Below are positions 17,187 to 26,471 of a DNA stretch of 64,000 bases, piece after piece. The position numbers and the translations under genes were made by a program. The notes beneath the pieces were generated by a model, which did no database searches, was not told the origin of the DNA, and worked only from the letters and a program-made list of their open reading frames with translations. Each line of letters opens with the position of its first letter. Within the stretch, counting starts at the first letter, position 1. This stretch comes from Prosthecobacter gellanilyticus. Its GTDB lineage: Bacteria; Verrucomicrobiota; Verrucomicrobiia; Verrucomicrobiales; Verrucomicrobiaceae. Where the stretch lies: assembly GCF_007992435.1 (NCBI RefSeq), contig NZ_BKAG01000009.1:1-64000 (forward strand). The letters run 5' to 3'.

Positions 17187-17729
17187 ATGACACTGACCAA
17201 GCGAGGAGAGTATGCCCTGAGAACCATGATCCGTCTCGGCGTCGCCGAATGGAACAATGAGGGAGTCATTTCGGTCTCGAACATCGCCCACCAGGAACAC
17301 TTGCCCTTCAAGTTCCTGGAGGCCATCCTTTTTGAGCTGCGCACCGCCGGCTATGTGGAGAGCGTGCGTGGCAAATACGGCGGTGCTCGTCTCGCCAAGC
17401 CCATGAAGGCCATCAAGATGGGAGACATCGTCCGCCTCATTGACGGCAAGCTGGCCCCCATCGGCTGCGCCAGCGAGACGGAATATGAAAAGTGCTCCTG
17501 TCCGGATGAAGAGCATTGCGGTCTGCGAATGCTGATGATCGATGTGCGCAACGCCATCGCCAACATCCTGGACAAGTACACTCTCTTTGATGTGGTCGAG
17601 GTCACTCTCCGCAAGCAGGAGATGGAGGCGGATGTGCCGAAGAAGAAAGTCGCCAAGAAAGTCGGGCGTTCCCGCAATGCCGATCCGGCGGATGGCTTCC
17701 TGGCCCTGTTGAAGACTGGCAAGATCTGA
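17187..17729 (+). CDS. Rrf2-family transcriptional regulator with cysteine cluster
   Basis: 180 residues. Residues 1-70 carry the Rrf2 winged helix (TKRGEYALRTMIRLG, HLPFKFLEAILFELRTAGYVES, GKYGGARLA). Three or four cysteines follow in GCASETEYEKCSCPDEEHC at about residues 92-110, the place where IscR, NsrR and RsrR bind an iron-sulfur cluster. The C-terminal 35 residues are Lys-rich (KKKVAKKVGRS) and family-atypical. It stands alone 7 kb from the encapsulin-cysteine operon. Because Rrf2 proteins (CymR, IscR) control cysteine and Fe-S genes, I suggest it as the regulator of that operon. Confidence 0.85.
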   Translation: MTLTKRGEYALRTMIRLGVAEWNNEGVISVSNIAHQEHLPFKFLEAILFELRTAGYVESVRGKYGGARLAKPMKAIKMGDIVRLIDGKLAPIGCASETEYEKCSCPDEEHCGLRMLMIDVRNAIANILDKYTLFDVVEVTLRKQEMEADVPKKKVAKKVGRSRNADPADGFLALLKTGKI

Positions 17730-18057
17730 ACGGGGCCTGTTCCTGCACGGCGATACTCATGAAGCTGCTGACGGCAGTCAGGGAGGCGCCTGCTCATGGA
17801 TAAAGGCGAAGAAATTTGATCACCACTTAGATCACTCTTGACAGCTTGCCCCGTGCCAAGGCGTTCGTGAATGAATTTTAAATTCACACTAGACAGGTGG
17901 GATTAACAGGTTAAAGCATACCATATCGGAATGAATTAACGTGCTCCACGGCACAGGCCGATCCTCACAGAGGAAGGTCGTTCATCCGCCACTTCGCCGA
18001 TCCCGCGCCAGGGAAGGCACCAGCGCGGTCTGTTTTCGCGCCTTTCCCTTATTTCCC
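17730..18057 (+). promoter_or_regulatory. intergenic region before cassette A, with palindrome 17872-17886
   Basis: About 330 bases without a gene. TTGACA at 17838-17843 is a -35-like box. The perfect 15-base palindrome TGAATTTTAAATTCA lies at 17872-17886 and a TATCGGAATG-like run near 17924. The long G+C-rich leader up to 18057 stays open in the frame of cassette A but is not credible as protein. Confidence 0.4.
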
Positions 18058-21000
18058 ATGAAGTTGTCTCATTCTCCACGCTCACGCCGCCGCGGTCTCG
18101 CGCTCATCATCGTTCTCGCCCTTGTGGGCCTGATCACGATGCTGATGCTCGCGATGTTCTCGGTCTCGGAGTCGGAACTGAAGGCGGCGCACACGCATTC
18201 CAATGGCCAGGAGGCCCGGCAGCTTTCTGAAGTGGCGGTGAATCTGGCCATGTCCCAGATCCGCAAGGCCACCTCGCAGAATGTCGGCACTAATGGTTGG
18301 GAAGCCTGGACCTCACAGCCAGGCCTGGTGCGCCGCTACTCCACGACCGGTGTGACGCAGGAAGCTTACAAGCTCTACTCCAGCAAGCACCTCGTGCTGC
18401 GTGATGCCGGGCAGATCGAGCAGAAGCTCATCGCGGATGTGCCATCGGCCAACTGGGACCTGCAGCCCAACCGCTATGTGGATCTGAACAAGCCCGCCGT
18501 GCGCGCTGCCTCTGATGGCACACCGCTGCTGCTCTTCCCCATCATCGATCCGCGTGCGCAGACAGGCTCTGCCATCACCACCGTCGGCGGCTTTTCTTAT
18601 CAGGAGACCAATCTCGCCGGAACCAAGCTCAACGGCGTCCGCGTCACGGGGGGTGACCGCCAGCGCGTGCCGATGCCTGTGGAATGGCTGTATGTCTTGA
18701 AGGACGGCAGTCTGGGTTCGCTGAGCGAGGGTGGTGTCTTCCAGGGGACCAGCGAGGCCACGGCCACCAATCCCATCGTGGGCCGCATCGCCTTCTGGAC
18801 GGATGATGAGTCGAGCAAGATCAACATCAACACCTCCTCTGAGCCCACGGCCTGGGCGCAGCCAACCTTCTTCTATGACCAAGATGCACGTTATGCCCGC
18901 TATCAGCCGCTGAACGGCGAGTTTCAGCGCTACCCAGGACACCCGGCCATGACGGCTCTCAGCCCCGTGCTGTTTCCCGGCCAAAACGTGACCGTGGCCC
19001 AGAAGGAGTCCATCTATCAGATCATTCCGAAGGTCTCCACTGGCGGCAGCCTGGCTGGCACGCGTGCCTTCAGTGATCCTGATGCCGCTGCGGTGCCGCT
19101 CACCCAGGCCCGCCGTGAAAGGCTCTTCGCCAGTGTGGACGAGCTCCTGCTCGGAGAGAACCGGCAGCCTAACAAACTGGGTGGTGTTGAGATCACCCCG
19201 GACACCGTACAGCGCTCCTCCTTCTTCCTCACGGCGAGCAGCCGCGCGCCAGAGTCGAATCCCTTCGGCCTGCCCAAGATCGCGGTCTGGCCGGTGAGCT
19301 ATCGCGAGCCGCTGAACCAGTATCGCACGCCGTTTGACCAGATGGTCATGCACTGCGCCACGCTGAGGACGGCCTCAGGTGCCCGTCGTGGTTATGTCTT
19401 CCAGCGCGGCTGGGCGGACTCGCCCACGGAGGACGTGGGTTATGCGGCGAACTCGGAGCTCCTCGGCTATTTGAAGGAACTGCTCGCCAAGCCCAACCCG
19501 GGCTTCGCCAGCAGCGCTGCGGACACCTTCGCCAAAAAGTATGGTGATGATGCCCCGCAGATCCTCGTGGAGATCTTTGACTACATCCGCGGCATCAACC
19601 TTCACGATGGCACGCTGGTGAAGCCCACGGACAAGTTCAACGGCGAGGGCAAGGCGCAGAACTTCATGCTCGGTTACGCTCCGGGCTCGGCACGCCCAAC
19701 CAACTTTAAAACATTCACGGACCCGCGCTTCTTCGCGCCGGACCCGGATAACGCGAACGCGGACGAGTCCGGCCAGACCGAGCGCCAGGGCTTTCCTGGC
19801 CATGGTCAGGTCACTCCCTCGCGCTGGACCACGGGTGGCGTCACCGTGCAGGGCATCGGCCGCTTTCCCACCATCACGGAAGTGGGCCTGCACTTCATCT
19901 GCGCCGCGGACAACACGGATGATCCGAACAATCCCTTCGAGGAAAAATACGGCTTCCTCGGCAAGCCTGGTGGTGGCAGCGCGCCGAAGATCGCAGGCGG
20001 CAACGCTCCCGAAGACCGCTGGTACTCGAACTTCCCTCCGCGTCCGAATCCCTTCCCAGGAAAGAATCCTGCGGATAATGTGAAGTATCCGCTCACCGAC
20101 GGCTTCCCCTACGGCAAGAATCAGCAGCATCCAGGTTACCAGAAGCAGAATTGGAATCACCAGCTGGAGGCGAACACACCGCTGCAGCCCGGTTACCGCC
20201 GTGTGCAGGCGCGCCTGCTGCTGGAGTTCTTCGTGCCTTCCGCAGGTTACACCATCCTCGAGCCCGAGCTGACCGTGCGCGTCACCGGCCTGAGCAAGTT
20301 CCTGCTGAACGGCCAGCGCCTGTTCCCAAATGATGAGGAGATCATCTGGAGCAGCCGCCGCGCCATTCATAATGGCAACCAGCGCATCGGTGGTTATGGC
20401 ATCGGTGTCACGGGCATGCAGACCTCCCGCTTCGCCCCTGCGCGCCAGCCCATGCCTGCGGACAACAACTGGGGCTCGGACGCCTGGGAGGTCAAACCCG
20501 CCACCATCCCCGGTGGCGACCGCCTGTGCGTGATCAACTACGACCTGCTCAGCAACTTTGTGGATGTGAACGTGGCTCGTGATGGCAGCCAGCCTATGGC
20601 ACTCTCTTCTGGCACCGGCACCCTCACGGACACTCCCCTGACTCTGGAACTCTGGAGCGGTCACTATGGACGTTCCGTGGCTGCCGACGAGAGGGCTGCC
20701 GCAGTCGTGCAAACCTTGAACCTGGACTTTCCTGCCGCAGAGCTCAAGGCGCCCACGCTTGTGCGCAACACACTTCCCACGGTGGCGGTGAACCAGTCCA
20801 CACCGGACGTGGAGCCCGTGGCCTACTGGACTTTCTATTCCAAGGGCGCCTTCGGTTTTGATGTGGAAAGTCTCGCCCAGAACACCACCGCACGCGTCGC
20901 GGACCAGCGTGGCAGATTCCATAACAGCCAGGGCGCTCCCTATGCCGGTGCACAGCGTCCCACGGTCCCGCGCAAGGGCTCATTCTTCTACGGGTTCGAC

Positions 21001-22410
21001 TATCCTCAGGGCGGGGCGAAGCGCACCTTCCGCCCCCGCCAGCTTCACGGGGACTCCATGGAGGAGGTGCAAATCGCCGAGGAGACGGAGGGCTGCGATG
21101 TCGTGCAGACCACGCAGATCGCACATGGGGACTATCGCCTCAGTGCAGCCCTGCCCGTGGTGCCTGCCAGCATGTGGAAGAAACACCGCTACTTCGGGCA
21201 GCGTCGTCTCGCTCATAACTTCACCAAGAGCGTCTCCGATCATCTGCCTGGCTATGACTATGGTGATGAGACCGACTTGAAGAACACCCTGGTGGGCACC
21301 ACCAGCAGCGCCACCTATCCAGTCGATCGTGTGCCGGACTTCCCTTACAATGATGAGGCCGTGCTTTCTGCTCACCGCTATGGCGACTTTGACAATGGTG
21401 TCGGCCCTGCGCGTGACGGCCCCTACATCAACAAGCCGGATGAGGGAAACCTGAACATCATCACTGACAACAACGGCCTCGGCTACTTCACCGAGACCGG
21501 CCAGCACCGCTCCACGGAGAAGGACTTCTATTCGCCCAACCGCCTCATCTCATCACCTGCGGTCCTCGGCTCGCTGCCGTCTCGTGTGCTGGCCAATGAT
21601 CCCTGGCGCACGCTCCTCTTCCGTCCTCAGCAAGGCCATCCAGGTGGACCGCCGAGGCTGGGTGGTAGCAATCCCCCGGATCATCTGCTCCTCGAGTTCT
21701 TTTGGATGCCGGTGGTCGAGCCGTATGCCATCAGCGAACCGTTTTCGACCGCAGGAAAGGTGAACCTGAACTATCAGATCTTTCCTTTCACTCACATCAA
21801 GCGGGCCACCGGCATGCATGCCGTGCTGGCGGGAGAGGTCATTCATGCCGTTCCCACCGTGGATGCCGCTGCTTACAAGAGCTTCCCGGATTCCAAGAAC
21901 CCCAATGCCTTCTGGGGAGAAGGTCAGAGCAAGACCTGGCACTACAAGATCGATGCGGACAAGACGCTCGCCCAGTTCGAGGAGCGCTTCGCGGAAGGGA
22001 AGGCCTTCATCAGCGCCAGCGAGATTTGCGATATCTATCTGGTTCCCAAAGGTGCGCTTGGCGTGAATGGCAAGGATCAGATGGAAGCCTTCTGGAGTGA
22101 GAGGCGTCTCACCGGCGACAACACCCGCGAGCGCCCTTATGCCGGCATCTATCCGCGTGTCACCACCCGGTCTAACACCTTCCGTGTTCACTTCATCGCC
22201 CAGACTCTGAAGAAGGCGCGTGCCTCCAAGCCGGATAAGATGGAGATCGAAGACCGTGTCACGGGTGAGTATCGCGGCTCCTCGCTCATCGAGCGTCATC
22301 TGGATCCCACGCAGTCTGACCTGCCTGACTTCGCCACGAACGCCGCCGGCCAGACTCTCGACCACTTCCATCAGCTCCGCGTGCTCGAGACCCGCCGCTT
22401 CGGCTTCTGA
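18058..22410 (+). CDS. Verru_Chthon cassette protein A
   Basis: About 1450 residues. The N-terminus has a basic stretch (PRSRRRG) and one long hydrophobic helix (LALIIVLALVGLITMLMLAMFSV) followed by SESELKAAHTHSNGQEARQLSEVAVNLA, as in PilX/GspK-type minor pseudopilins. The very long extracellular part contains the family blocks QKESIYQIIPKV and FWMPVVEPYAISEPFSTAGKVNLNYQI. The size, the N-terminus and the order of the next three genes identify the Verru_Chthon A family, described only as a tandem gene set in Verrucomicrobia. No function is known. The ATG at 18058 is chosen because it starts the basic-hydrophobic leader. Confidence 0.88.
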   Translation: MKLSHSPRSRRRGLALIIVLALVGLITMLMLAMFSVSESELKAAHTHSNGQEARQLSEVAVNLAMSQIRKATSQNVGTNGWEAWTSQPGLVRRYSTTGVTQEAYKLYSSKHLVLRDAGQIEQKLIADVPSANWDLQPNRYVDLNKPAVRAASDGTPLLLFPIIDPRAQTGSAITTVGGFSYQETNLAGTKLNGVRVTGGDRQRVPMPVEWLYVLKDGSLGSLSEGGVFQGTSEATATNPIVGRIAFWTDDESSKININTSSEPTAWAQPTFFYDQDARYARYQPLNGEFQRYPGHPAMTALSPVLFPGQNVTVAQKESIYQIIPKVSTGGSLAGTRAFSDPDAAAVPLTQARRERLFASVDELLLGENRQPNKLGGVEITPDTVQRSSFFLTASSRAPESNPFGLPKIAVWPVSYREPLNQYRTPFDQMVMHCATLRTASGARRGYVFQRGWADSPTEDVGYAANSELLGYLKELLAKPNPGFASSAADTFAKKYGDDAPQILVEIFDYIRGINLHDGTLVKPTDKFNGEGKAQNFMLGYAPGSARPTNFKTFTDPRFFAPDPDNANADESGQTERQGFPGHGQVTPSRWTTGGVTVQGIGRFPTITEVGLHFICAADNTDDPNNPFEEKYGFLGKPGGGSAPKIAGGNAPEDRWYSNFPPRPNPFPGKNPADNVKYPLTDGFPYGKNQQHPGYQKQNWNHQLEANTPLQPGYRRVQARLLLEFFVPSAGYTILEPELTVRVTGLSKFLLNGQRLFPNDEEIIWSSRRAIHNGNQRIGGYGIGVTGMQTSRFAPARQPMPADNNWGSDAWEVKPATIPGGDRLCVINYDLLSNFVDVNVARDGSQPMALSSGTGTLTDTPLTLELWSGHYGRSVAADERAAAVVQTLNLDFPAAELKAPTLVRNTLPTVAVNQSTPDVEPVAYWTFYSKGAFGFDVESLAQNTTARVADQRGRFHNSQGAPYAGAQRPTVPRKGSFFYGFDYPQGGAKRTFRPRQLHGDSMEEVQIAEETEGCDVVQTTQIAHGDYRLSAALPVVPASMWKKHRYFGQRRLAHNFTKSVSDHLPGYDYGDETDLKNTLVGTTSSATYPVDRVPDFPYNDEAVLSAHRYGDFDNGVGPARDGPYINKPDEGNLNIITDNNGLGYFTETGQHRSTEKDFYSPNRLISSPAVLGSLPSRVLANDPWRTLLFRPQQGHPGGPPRLGGSNPPDHLLLEFFWMPVVEPYAISEPFSTAGKVNLNYQIFPFTHIKRATGMHAVLAGEVIHAVPTVDAAAYKSFPDSKNPNAFWGEGQSKTWHYKIDADKTLAQFEERFAEGKAFISASEICDIYLVPKGALGVNGKDQMEAFWSERRLTGDNTRERPYAGIYPRVTTRSNTFRVHFIAQTLKKARASKPDKMEIEDRVTGEYRGSSLIERHLDPTQSDLPDFATNAAGQTLDHFHQLRVLETRRFGF

Positions 22411-22439
22411 TCCTTTCACCTCCCCCCCCCGAAAACCTC

Positions 22440-22994
22440 ATGAAAAACCTCCGCTCCTCCCTGCGCCAGCGCATGATGCGCCAGCTTCGCTCCGGCTTCT
22501 CGCTGGTCGAGGTCACACTGGCCACCGGCATCACCGCCATCGCCATCACCTCCGTGCTCGGCCTGGTGCCGCAGGGGCTGGCTAATGTGCGCCAGGCTGG
22601 CAACCTGCACGCCGAGAGCCACATCACACGTCATTTGTTAGGCAACATGGCGCAGTCTCCCTGGTCGCTCGCCGCCGGCCAGGACAACCTGGTCTCAAAG
22701 TTTAACAACAAGCGTTTCTACTTTGACGATCAGGGCATCGAGATGGGGGCCACGGAGGCCCGCACCAGTGGCTGGCTGGCCTATGTTGCCGAGGTGAAGG
22801 TGCCTCCGCAGGATGTCGTGCTGCCTTCCTCCGGCATCGGCAGCACGGCCCAGGCAGGCCCGGTGAATGATCCCTACCTCCGCCGTGTCACGGTCAAGGT
22901 CGCCAGCATCGGTGATCCGGACTTTGATTTCGACAACGGCCCGCGTCTCGCCATTCGCAGCCACACCACGCTCATCGCACGAGCCGGCCGATGA
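22440..22994 (+). CDS. Verru_Chthon cassette protein B (pseudopilin-like)
   Basis: 184 residues with a type IV prepilin leader: a basic start and the cleavage/methylation motif SGFSLVEVTLATGITAIAI at residues 18-36. Glu+5 is present, as needed for prepilin peptidase-processed proteins. It starts 29 bases after cassette A and overlaps cassette C by four bases (ATGA). The small C-terminal domain would be exposed outside the membrane. Family role unknown. Confidence 0.88.
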   Translation: MKNLRSSLRQRMMRQLRSGFSLVEVTLATGITAIAITSVLGLVPQGLANVRQAGNLHAESHITRHLLGNMAQSPWSLAAGQDNLVSKFNNKRFYFDDQGIEMGATEARTSGWLAYVAEVKVPPQDVVLPSSGIGSTAQAGPVNDPYLRRVTVKVASIGDPDFDFDNGPRLAIRSHTTLIARAGR

Positions 22995-24121
22995 AGACTC
23001 CGATCTCCAGTTTTACCGCACATCGTGTTAGGCATGGATTCACTCTCGTGGAGATCCTGGTCTCCACCGTGGTGCTTTCCATCCTCATGCTGATCTCGCT
23101 GACCTCGCTGGAAAGCATGCAGCGGTCCTGGAAGTCCACCCGCGTGCGGGTGGAGCAGTTTCGTGGTGCGCGCACCGCTTTTGAGACGCTCTCACGCAAT
23201 CTCAGCCAGGCCACGCTGAACACCTACTGGGACTACTACTACACGGAGACCAAGTCGAACGTGCCGCCGGTGAACGGCTCCACGCCGCCCGCAGGTTACG
23301 TCCGCCAGTCAGAACTGCAGTTTTGGAGCGGTCCTGCGCGTGAAGCGGTGGCGGCGACGGCTGACCAGAGGACTTATCCGGGACATGGGGTCTTCTTCCA
23401 GGCCCCCCTCGGCCAGAGTGAGCGGCATCGCGGGCTTGCAGCCCTGCTGAATGCGCGTGGTTACTACATTCAGTTCGGCAGTGACGAGGCCCGGCGTCCG
23501 GACTTCCTGCCGGAAGCGGTCACCCGTGTGCACCATCGCTATCGCTTGATGGAGTATCGTCCGCCGGCGGAGATCGCCACTGCCAATGCACCGGGAAATG
23601 CCGTCTACACCAAGCCGGACGTCTGGTTCCGTGAAGGACTCGCGACCTCTTCACGCGTGGTGGCGGACAACATCGTCCTGCTCGTGATCATGCCTCTCGT
23701 GCCGGAGGAGTCCTTGACACCGGGGCCGACGGGTCAACTCCCGGATCCCTGGTGGATCGCGCCGGTTTACCGCTACAATTCCCGGGATGCCTTCAACAAG
23801 GATCCGCAGGTGGATCCTGTGAGTGTGGATGTCCTGAACAACATCCGCCAGGGCACGCAGCATCTGCTGCCACCGCAGCTGCGCCTGACTCTCGTGGCGC
23901 TGGATGAAGCAGGCGCGGCCCGCTGGGCGGAGCTTTCTGGTGATGAACCGGTGGACCTTCAGGTGGATGCCAAAGCCGCGTTCACGGATCCCTCCTCGAA
24001 GCAGTATAACGCAGACCTCCAGAGCGTGAAGGACTACTTCCAGACCCGCAAGATCAACTACCGCGTCTTCAGCGAGGTCATCACCCTCCGCAATGCACGC
24101 TGGGACGCCCAGACTTTCTGA
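22991..24121 (+). CDS. Verru_Chthon cassette protein C (pseudopilin-like)
   Basis: 376 residues. The prepilin motif RHGFTLVEILVSTVVLSILMLISL lies at residues 15-38 and is followed by a long amphipathic segment (SMQRSWKSTRVRVEQFRGARTAFETLSRNLSQA), as in PulJ/GspJ minor pseudopilins. The mature domain contains GHGVFFQAPLG and RVVADNIVLLVIMPLVPEE. Start overlaps the B stop; cassette D begins four bases after its stop. Confidence 0.88.
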   Translation: MKTPISSFTAHRVRHGFTLVEILVSTVVLSILMLISLTSLESMQRSWKSTRVRVEQFRGARTAFETLSRNLSQATLNTYWDYYYTETKSNVPPVNGSTPPAGYVRQSELQFWSGPAREAVAATADQRTYPGHGVFFQAPLGQSERHRGLAALLNARGYYIQFGSDEARRPDFLPEAVTRVHHRYRLMEYRPPAEIATANAPGNAVYTKPDVWFREGLATSSRVVADNIVLLVIMPLVPEESLTPGPTGQLPDPWWIAPVYRYNSRDAFNKDPQVDPVSVDVLNNIRQGTQHLLPPQLRLTLVALDEAGAARWAELSGDEPVDLQVDAKAAFTDPSSKQYNADLQSVKDYFQTRKINYRVFSEVITLRNARWDAQTF

Positions 24122-24125
24122 TCTC

Positions 24126-24776
24126 ATGAAAAACCTCCGCCATCTGCCAATCCGTCTCTCCAAAGCTGCGTTCACCTTGATCGAACTCTGCGTGGGCGTG
24201 GGCACCGTGCTCCTGCTGGTGGCTCTCACCACCCCCACCTTGCTGGATGTGCTGGATGCGAACCGCATGACGCAGGCTGCGGATCTGGTGCAGGGACGTC
24301 TCACGGAAGCTCGCGGAATCGCCGTGACCTTTGCCTCGGATGTGGAGGTGCGCATTTTCCGCAACAGCATCACACCCCCTGTGGATGGCGGCTCAGGGCA
24401 GGGGATCCAGGTCTTCCGTCTCCGCGAGGTCGATGCTGCTGCTGAGGAAGGAGATGCAGAGGAGCCGCTGAGCATTGAGTTCGTGCCTGAAGGTGATGAG
24501 GATCCGCTGCCGAACTCCGTCGGCATCAGCACCAGTGATGAGTTCAGCTCTCTCTGGACCTTGCCAGAACGCACTCTGGTGACGGACCAGGGCGAGCGCC
24601 CCTACGTTGCTTTTCGTTTCCGTCCGGATGGCTCCACGGATCTGGCCGAGACCACTTCCTGGACTCTGACGCTGGTTCGCCAGCCCACGGCTGATCCCAC
24701 CGTGCTTTCGAAGAACTTCGTCGCCCTGCAGCTCGATCCCGTGACCGGTCACATCAACAGCTTCCGGCCTGAGTGA
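24126..24776 (+). CDS. Verru_Chthon cassette protein D (pseudopilin-like)
   Basis: 216 residues from the ATG at 24126. The leader ends KAAFTLIELCVGVGTVLLLVALTTP, a GspH-like prepilin motif with Glu+5 (Ala instead of Gly at -1). LLDVLDANRMTQAADLVQGRLTEARGIAVTFASDVEVRIFR follows as in GspH/FimT minor pseudopilins. It closes the A-B-C-D set. An earlier in-frame start at 24093 overlaps cassette C and is less likely. No secretin or ATPase is adjacent, so assembly would use machinery encoded elsewhere. Confidence 0.85.
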   Translation: MKNLRHLPIRLSKAAFTLIELCVGVGTVLLLVALTTPTLLDVLDANRMTQAADLVQGRLTEARGIAVTFASDVEVRIFRNSITPPVDGGSGQGIQVFRLREVDAAAEEGDAEEPLSIEFVPEGDEDPLPNSVGISTSDEFSSLWTLPERTLVTDQGERPYVAFRFRPDGSTDLAETTSWTLTLVRQPTADPTVLSKNFVALQLDPVTGHINSFRPE

Positions 24777-24809
24777 ACTCGAAGAAAAAAAGCGCGTGAG
24801 AAGTTAAAA

Positions 24810-24864
24810 CCTATTTGACGAATAGGATTTAAAGGCGAAGTAATACATACTGTTTGAGTATAAT
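24810..24864 (+). promoter_or_regulatory. candidate operator and promoter of the encapsulin operon
   Basis: CCTATTTGACGAATAGG at 24810-24826 is an interrupted palindrome (CCTATT/AATAGG) that also holds a -35-like TTGACG. A perfect TATAAT follows at 24859-24864. The same CCTAyTTGACGrATA motif recurs at 29782-29796 before the yezD-cysK unit. Confidence 0.5.
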
Positions 24865-24971
24865 ATAAGCCGAGGCCGCGAATGATGAAGGGTGATCCAC
24901 CACGATGGAAGCCCGCTGAAGCAGCGAATGTTCCGGCCCGGCCTTCTCCATCAAAACCCATCTATATCGTC

Positions 24972-25460
24972 ATGAATCTTCACCTTCCCCATGCTGCGCT
25001 TTTGGAGACCCTGCGTTTCACTGGTCTTTCCGGTGAGCAGGCTTTGCTCGCCACTCTGGTGAGCCAGAATCCATCCACCCATGCCCGCACCCGCACTCGT
25101 GCCAGGGCCCTGCTCCTGCTGAATGAAGGGGCCACGGTGGTCGAGGCTGCATACAAGGCTCTTCTGAGCAGGCGAGGTGTGGTGGATCTCATCCGCCGCT
25201 TTAGCGAAGGCGGCCTGTGCCATGCCCTGCTGGGACCTCATGCCACCCAGGAGCAGAAGGTCTGGCTGAACCTGAGCCCTTCCAGCCCGGAGCGCGTGCA
25301 GCTCGCCTTTCCCGAGCTTAGCGCGAGAAAGTCTTCAACCATTTCCGCCGCGTCACGCGAGGGCTTTGCTTTGATGCGCGCAGATTCTGCAAGGCCTTCG
25401 TGTCGGCCGAAAACTCGTCAAGAGTCTGGCCCGCATCATGCAGCAGTCCTTGCCCGCTAG
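24972..25460 (+). CDS. helix-turn-helix orphan related to IS630-type N-termini
   Basis: 162 residues from the ATG at 24972. Residues 40-95 (RTRARALLLLNEGATVVEAAYKALLSRRGVVDLIRRFSEGGL, read in two parts) resemble the N-terminal helix-turn-helix of IS630-type transposases, where R-A-x-x-L-L-x-x-x-E-G is followed by an R-F-x-E-G-G-L block. The DDE catalytic domain is missing and the C-terminal 50 residues look low in information. It lies between the operon promoter and the encapsulin gene, 72 bases ahead of the latter. It could be a transposase remnant or a captured DNA-binding protein regulating the operon; I cannot decide. Confidence 0.45.
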   Translation: MNLHLPHAALLETLRFTGLSGEQALLATLVSQNPSTHARTRTRARALLLLNEGATVVEAAYKALLSRRGVVDLIRRFSEGGLCHALLGPHATQEQKVWLNLSPSSPERVQLAFPELSARKSSTISAASREGFALMRADSARPSCRPKTRQESGPHHAAVLAR

Positions 25461-25532
25461 GGGCATTAGCAAGAGTCCGTCCCCTGGCTGAGGCAGCCAT
25501 TTTCCGTCAACGCATCAACCTCAACTCTCCCT

Positions 25533-26471
25533 ATGAGCACTCCCCAATCCTTTCCCGCTCTCAACGCCAAGGCCGCGCGCAATCTGGCCACCGCCACCGT
25601 CACCGCCCCGCAGTGGGATGAAATCTCCCCGCGCTGGCTTTTGAAGCTGCTGCCTTACGTCGATGTCGACGGTGGCGTGTACCGCGTGAACCGTGTGGTC
25701 TCGAAGATTCCAGGTCCTACCGTTGATCTCCTCACCGTCGATGAAGGCGAACCCAAATTGCCGAATACCTTCATCGATTATGAAGAGACGCCGCGTGAGT
25801 ATCACCTCAGCACGATCCAGACGATCCTGCACACGCATACCCGCATCACGGATCTCTACAGCAATCGTTTTGACCAGCTGCGTGAGCAGGTGCGCCTCAC
25901 CGTCGAAGCTCTGAAAGAGAAGGAAGAGCGTGAGATCCTCAACCATCCCAAGTTCGGCATTCTGAACATCGTGGCGCCCCAGCAGAAGATCCAGACACGC
26001 TACGGCCCTCCGACACCGGATGACTTTGATGAGCTGCTTTCCCTTGTGTGGAAGAAGCCCGCCTACTTCCTTGCGCATCCGAAGGCCATCGCTGCCTTTG
26101 GTCGTGAGGCCACCCGTCGTGGCGTGCCGCCGCCTACCGTTTCTCTTTTTGGTTCGCCCTTCATCACCTGGCGCGGCATTCCGCTTATCCCGAGTGACAA
26201 GCTGCCGCTTTCCAAGAAGGGTCTCACCAGCATTCTGCTCCTTCGCGTGGGCGAGAACCAGCGTGGTGTGGTCGGTTTGCAGAAAGCCGGCGTTACGGGC
26301 GAGATCGAACCCGGTCTCTCCGTGCGCTACATGGGCACCAATGAGAATTCTATCGCCTCCCATCTCGTGACCCGATACTTCTCCGTCGCTGCCCTCGATG
26401 AGGACGCGATTGGCCTGCTGGAGAATGTTTCCGTGACCAACTACCACGAGTATGTCTACCCCAAGGCTTGA
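25533..26471 (+). CDS. family 2A encapsulin nanocompartment shell protein (SrpI-like)
   Basis: 312 residues. The sequence matches the SrpI-type family 2A encapsulins, HK97-fold proteins that assemble into icosahedral shells: YVDVDGGVYRVNRVV and YEETPREYHLSTIQTILHTHTRITDLYSNRFDQL in the N-terminal arm, WKKPAYFLAHPKAIAAFGREATRRGVPPPTVSLFGSPFITWRGIPLIPSDKLPL in the centre, and GLQKAGVTGEIEPGLSVRYMG with NYHEYVYPKA at the end. In this family the partner cargo is a cysteine desulfurase, which is encoded here immediately downstream with a 20-base overlap. The shell would enclose the enzyme and, by analogy with studied members, stored sulfur. Confidence 0.93.
   Translation: MSTPQSFPALNAKAARNLATATVTAPQWDEISPRWLLKLLPYVDVDGGVYRVNRVVSKIPGPTVDLLTVDEGEPKLPNTFIDYEETPREYHLSTIQTILHTHTRITDLYSNRFDQLREQVRLTVEALKEKEEREILNHPKFGILNIVAPQQKIQTRYGPPTPDDFDELLSLVWKKPAYFLAHPKAIAAFGREATRRGVPPPTVSLFGSPFITWRGIPLIPSDKLPLSKKGLTSILLLRVGENQRGVVGLQKAGVTGEIEPGLSVRYMGTNENSIASHLVTRYFSVAALDEDAIGLLENVSVTNYHEYVYPKA

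Noticed and set aside
19375..20922. 515-codon open frame on the minus strand
   Set aside because: Lies inside Verru_Chthon protein A on the opposite strand; no motif and shadow-like composition.
24972..25460. functional IS630 transposase
   Set aside because: Only the helix-turn-helix part is present; no DDE domain follows and no terminal inverted repeats were found around it.
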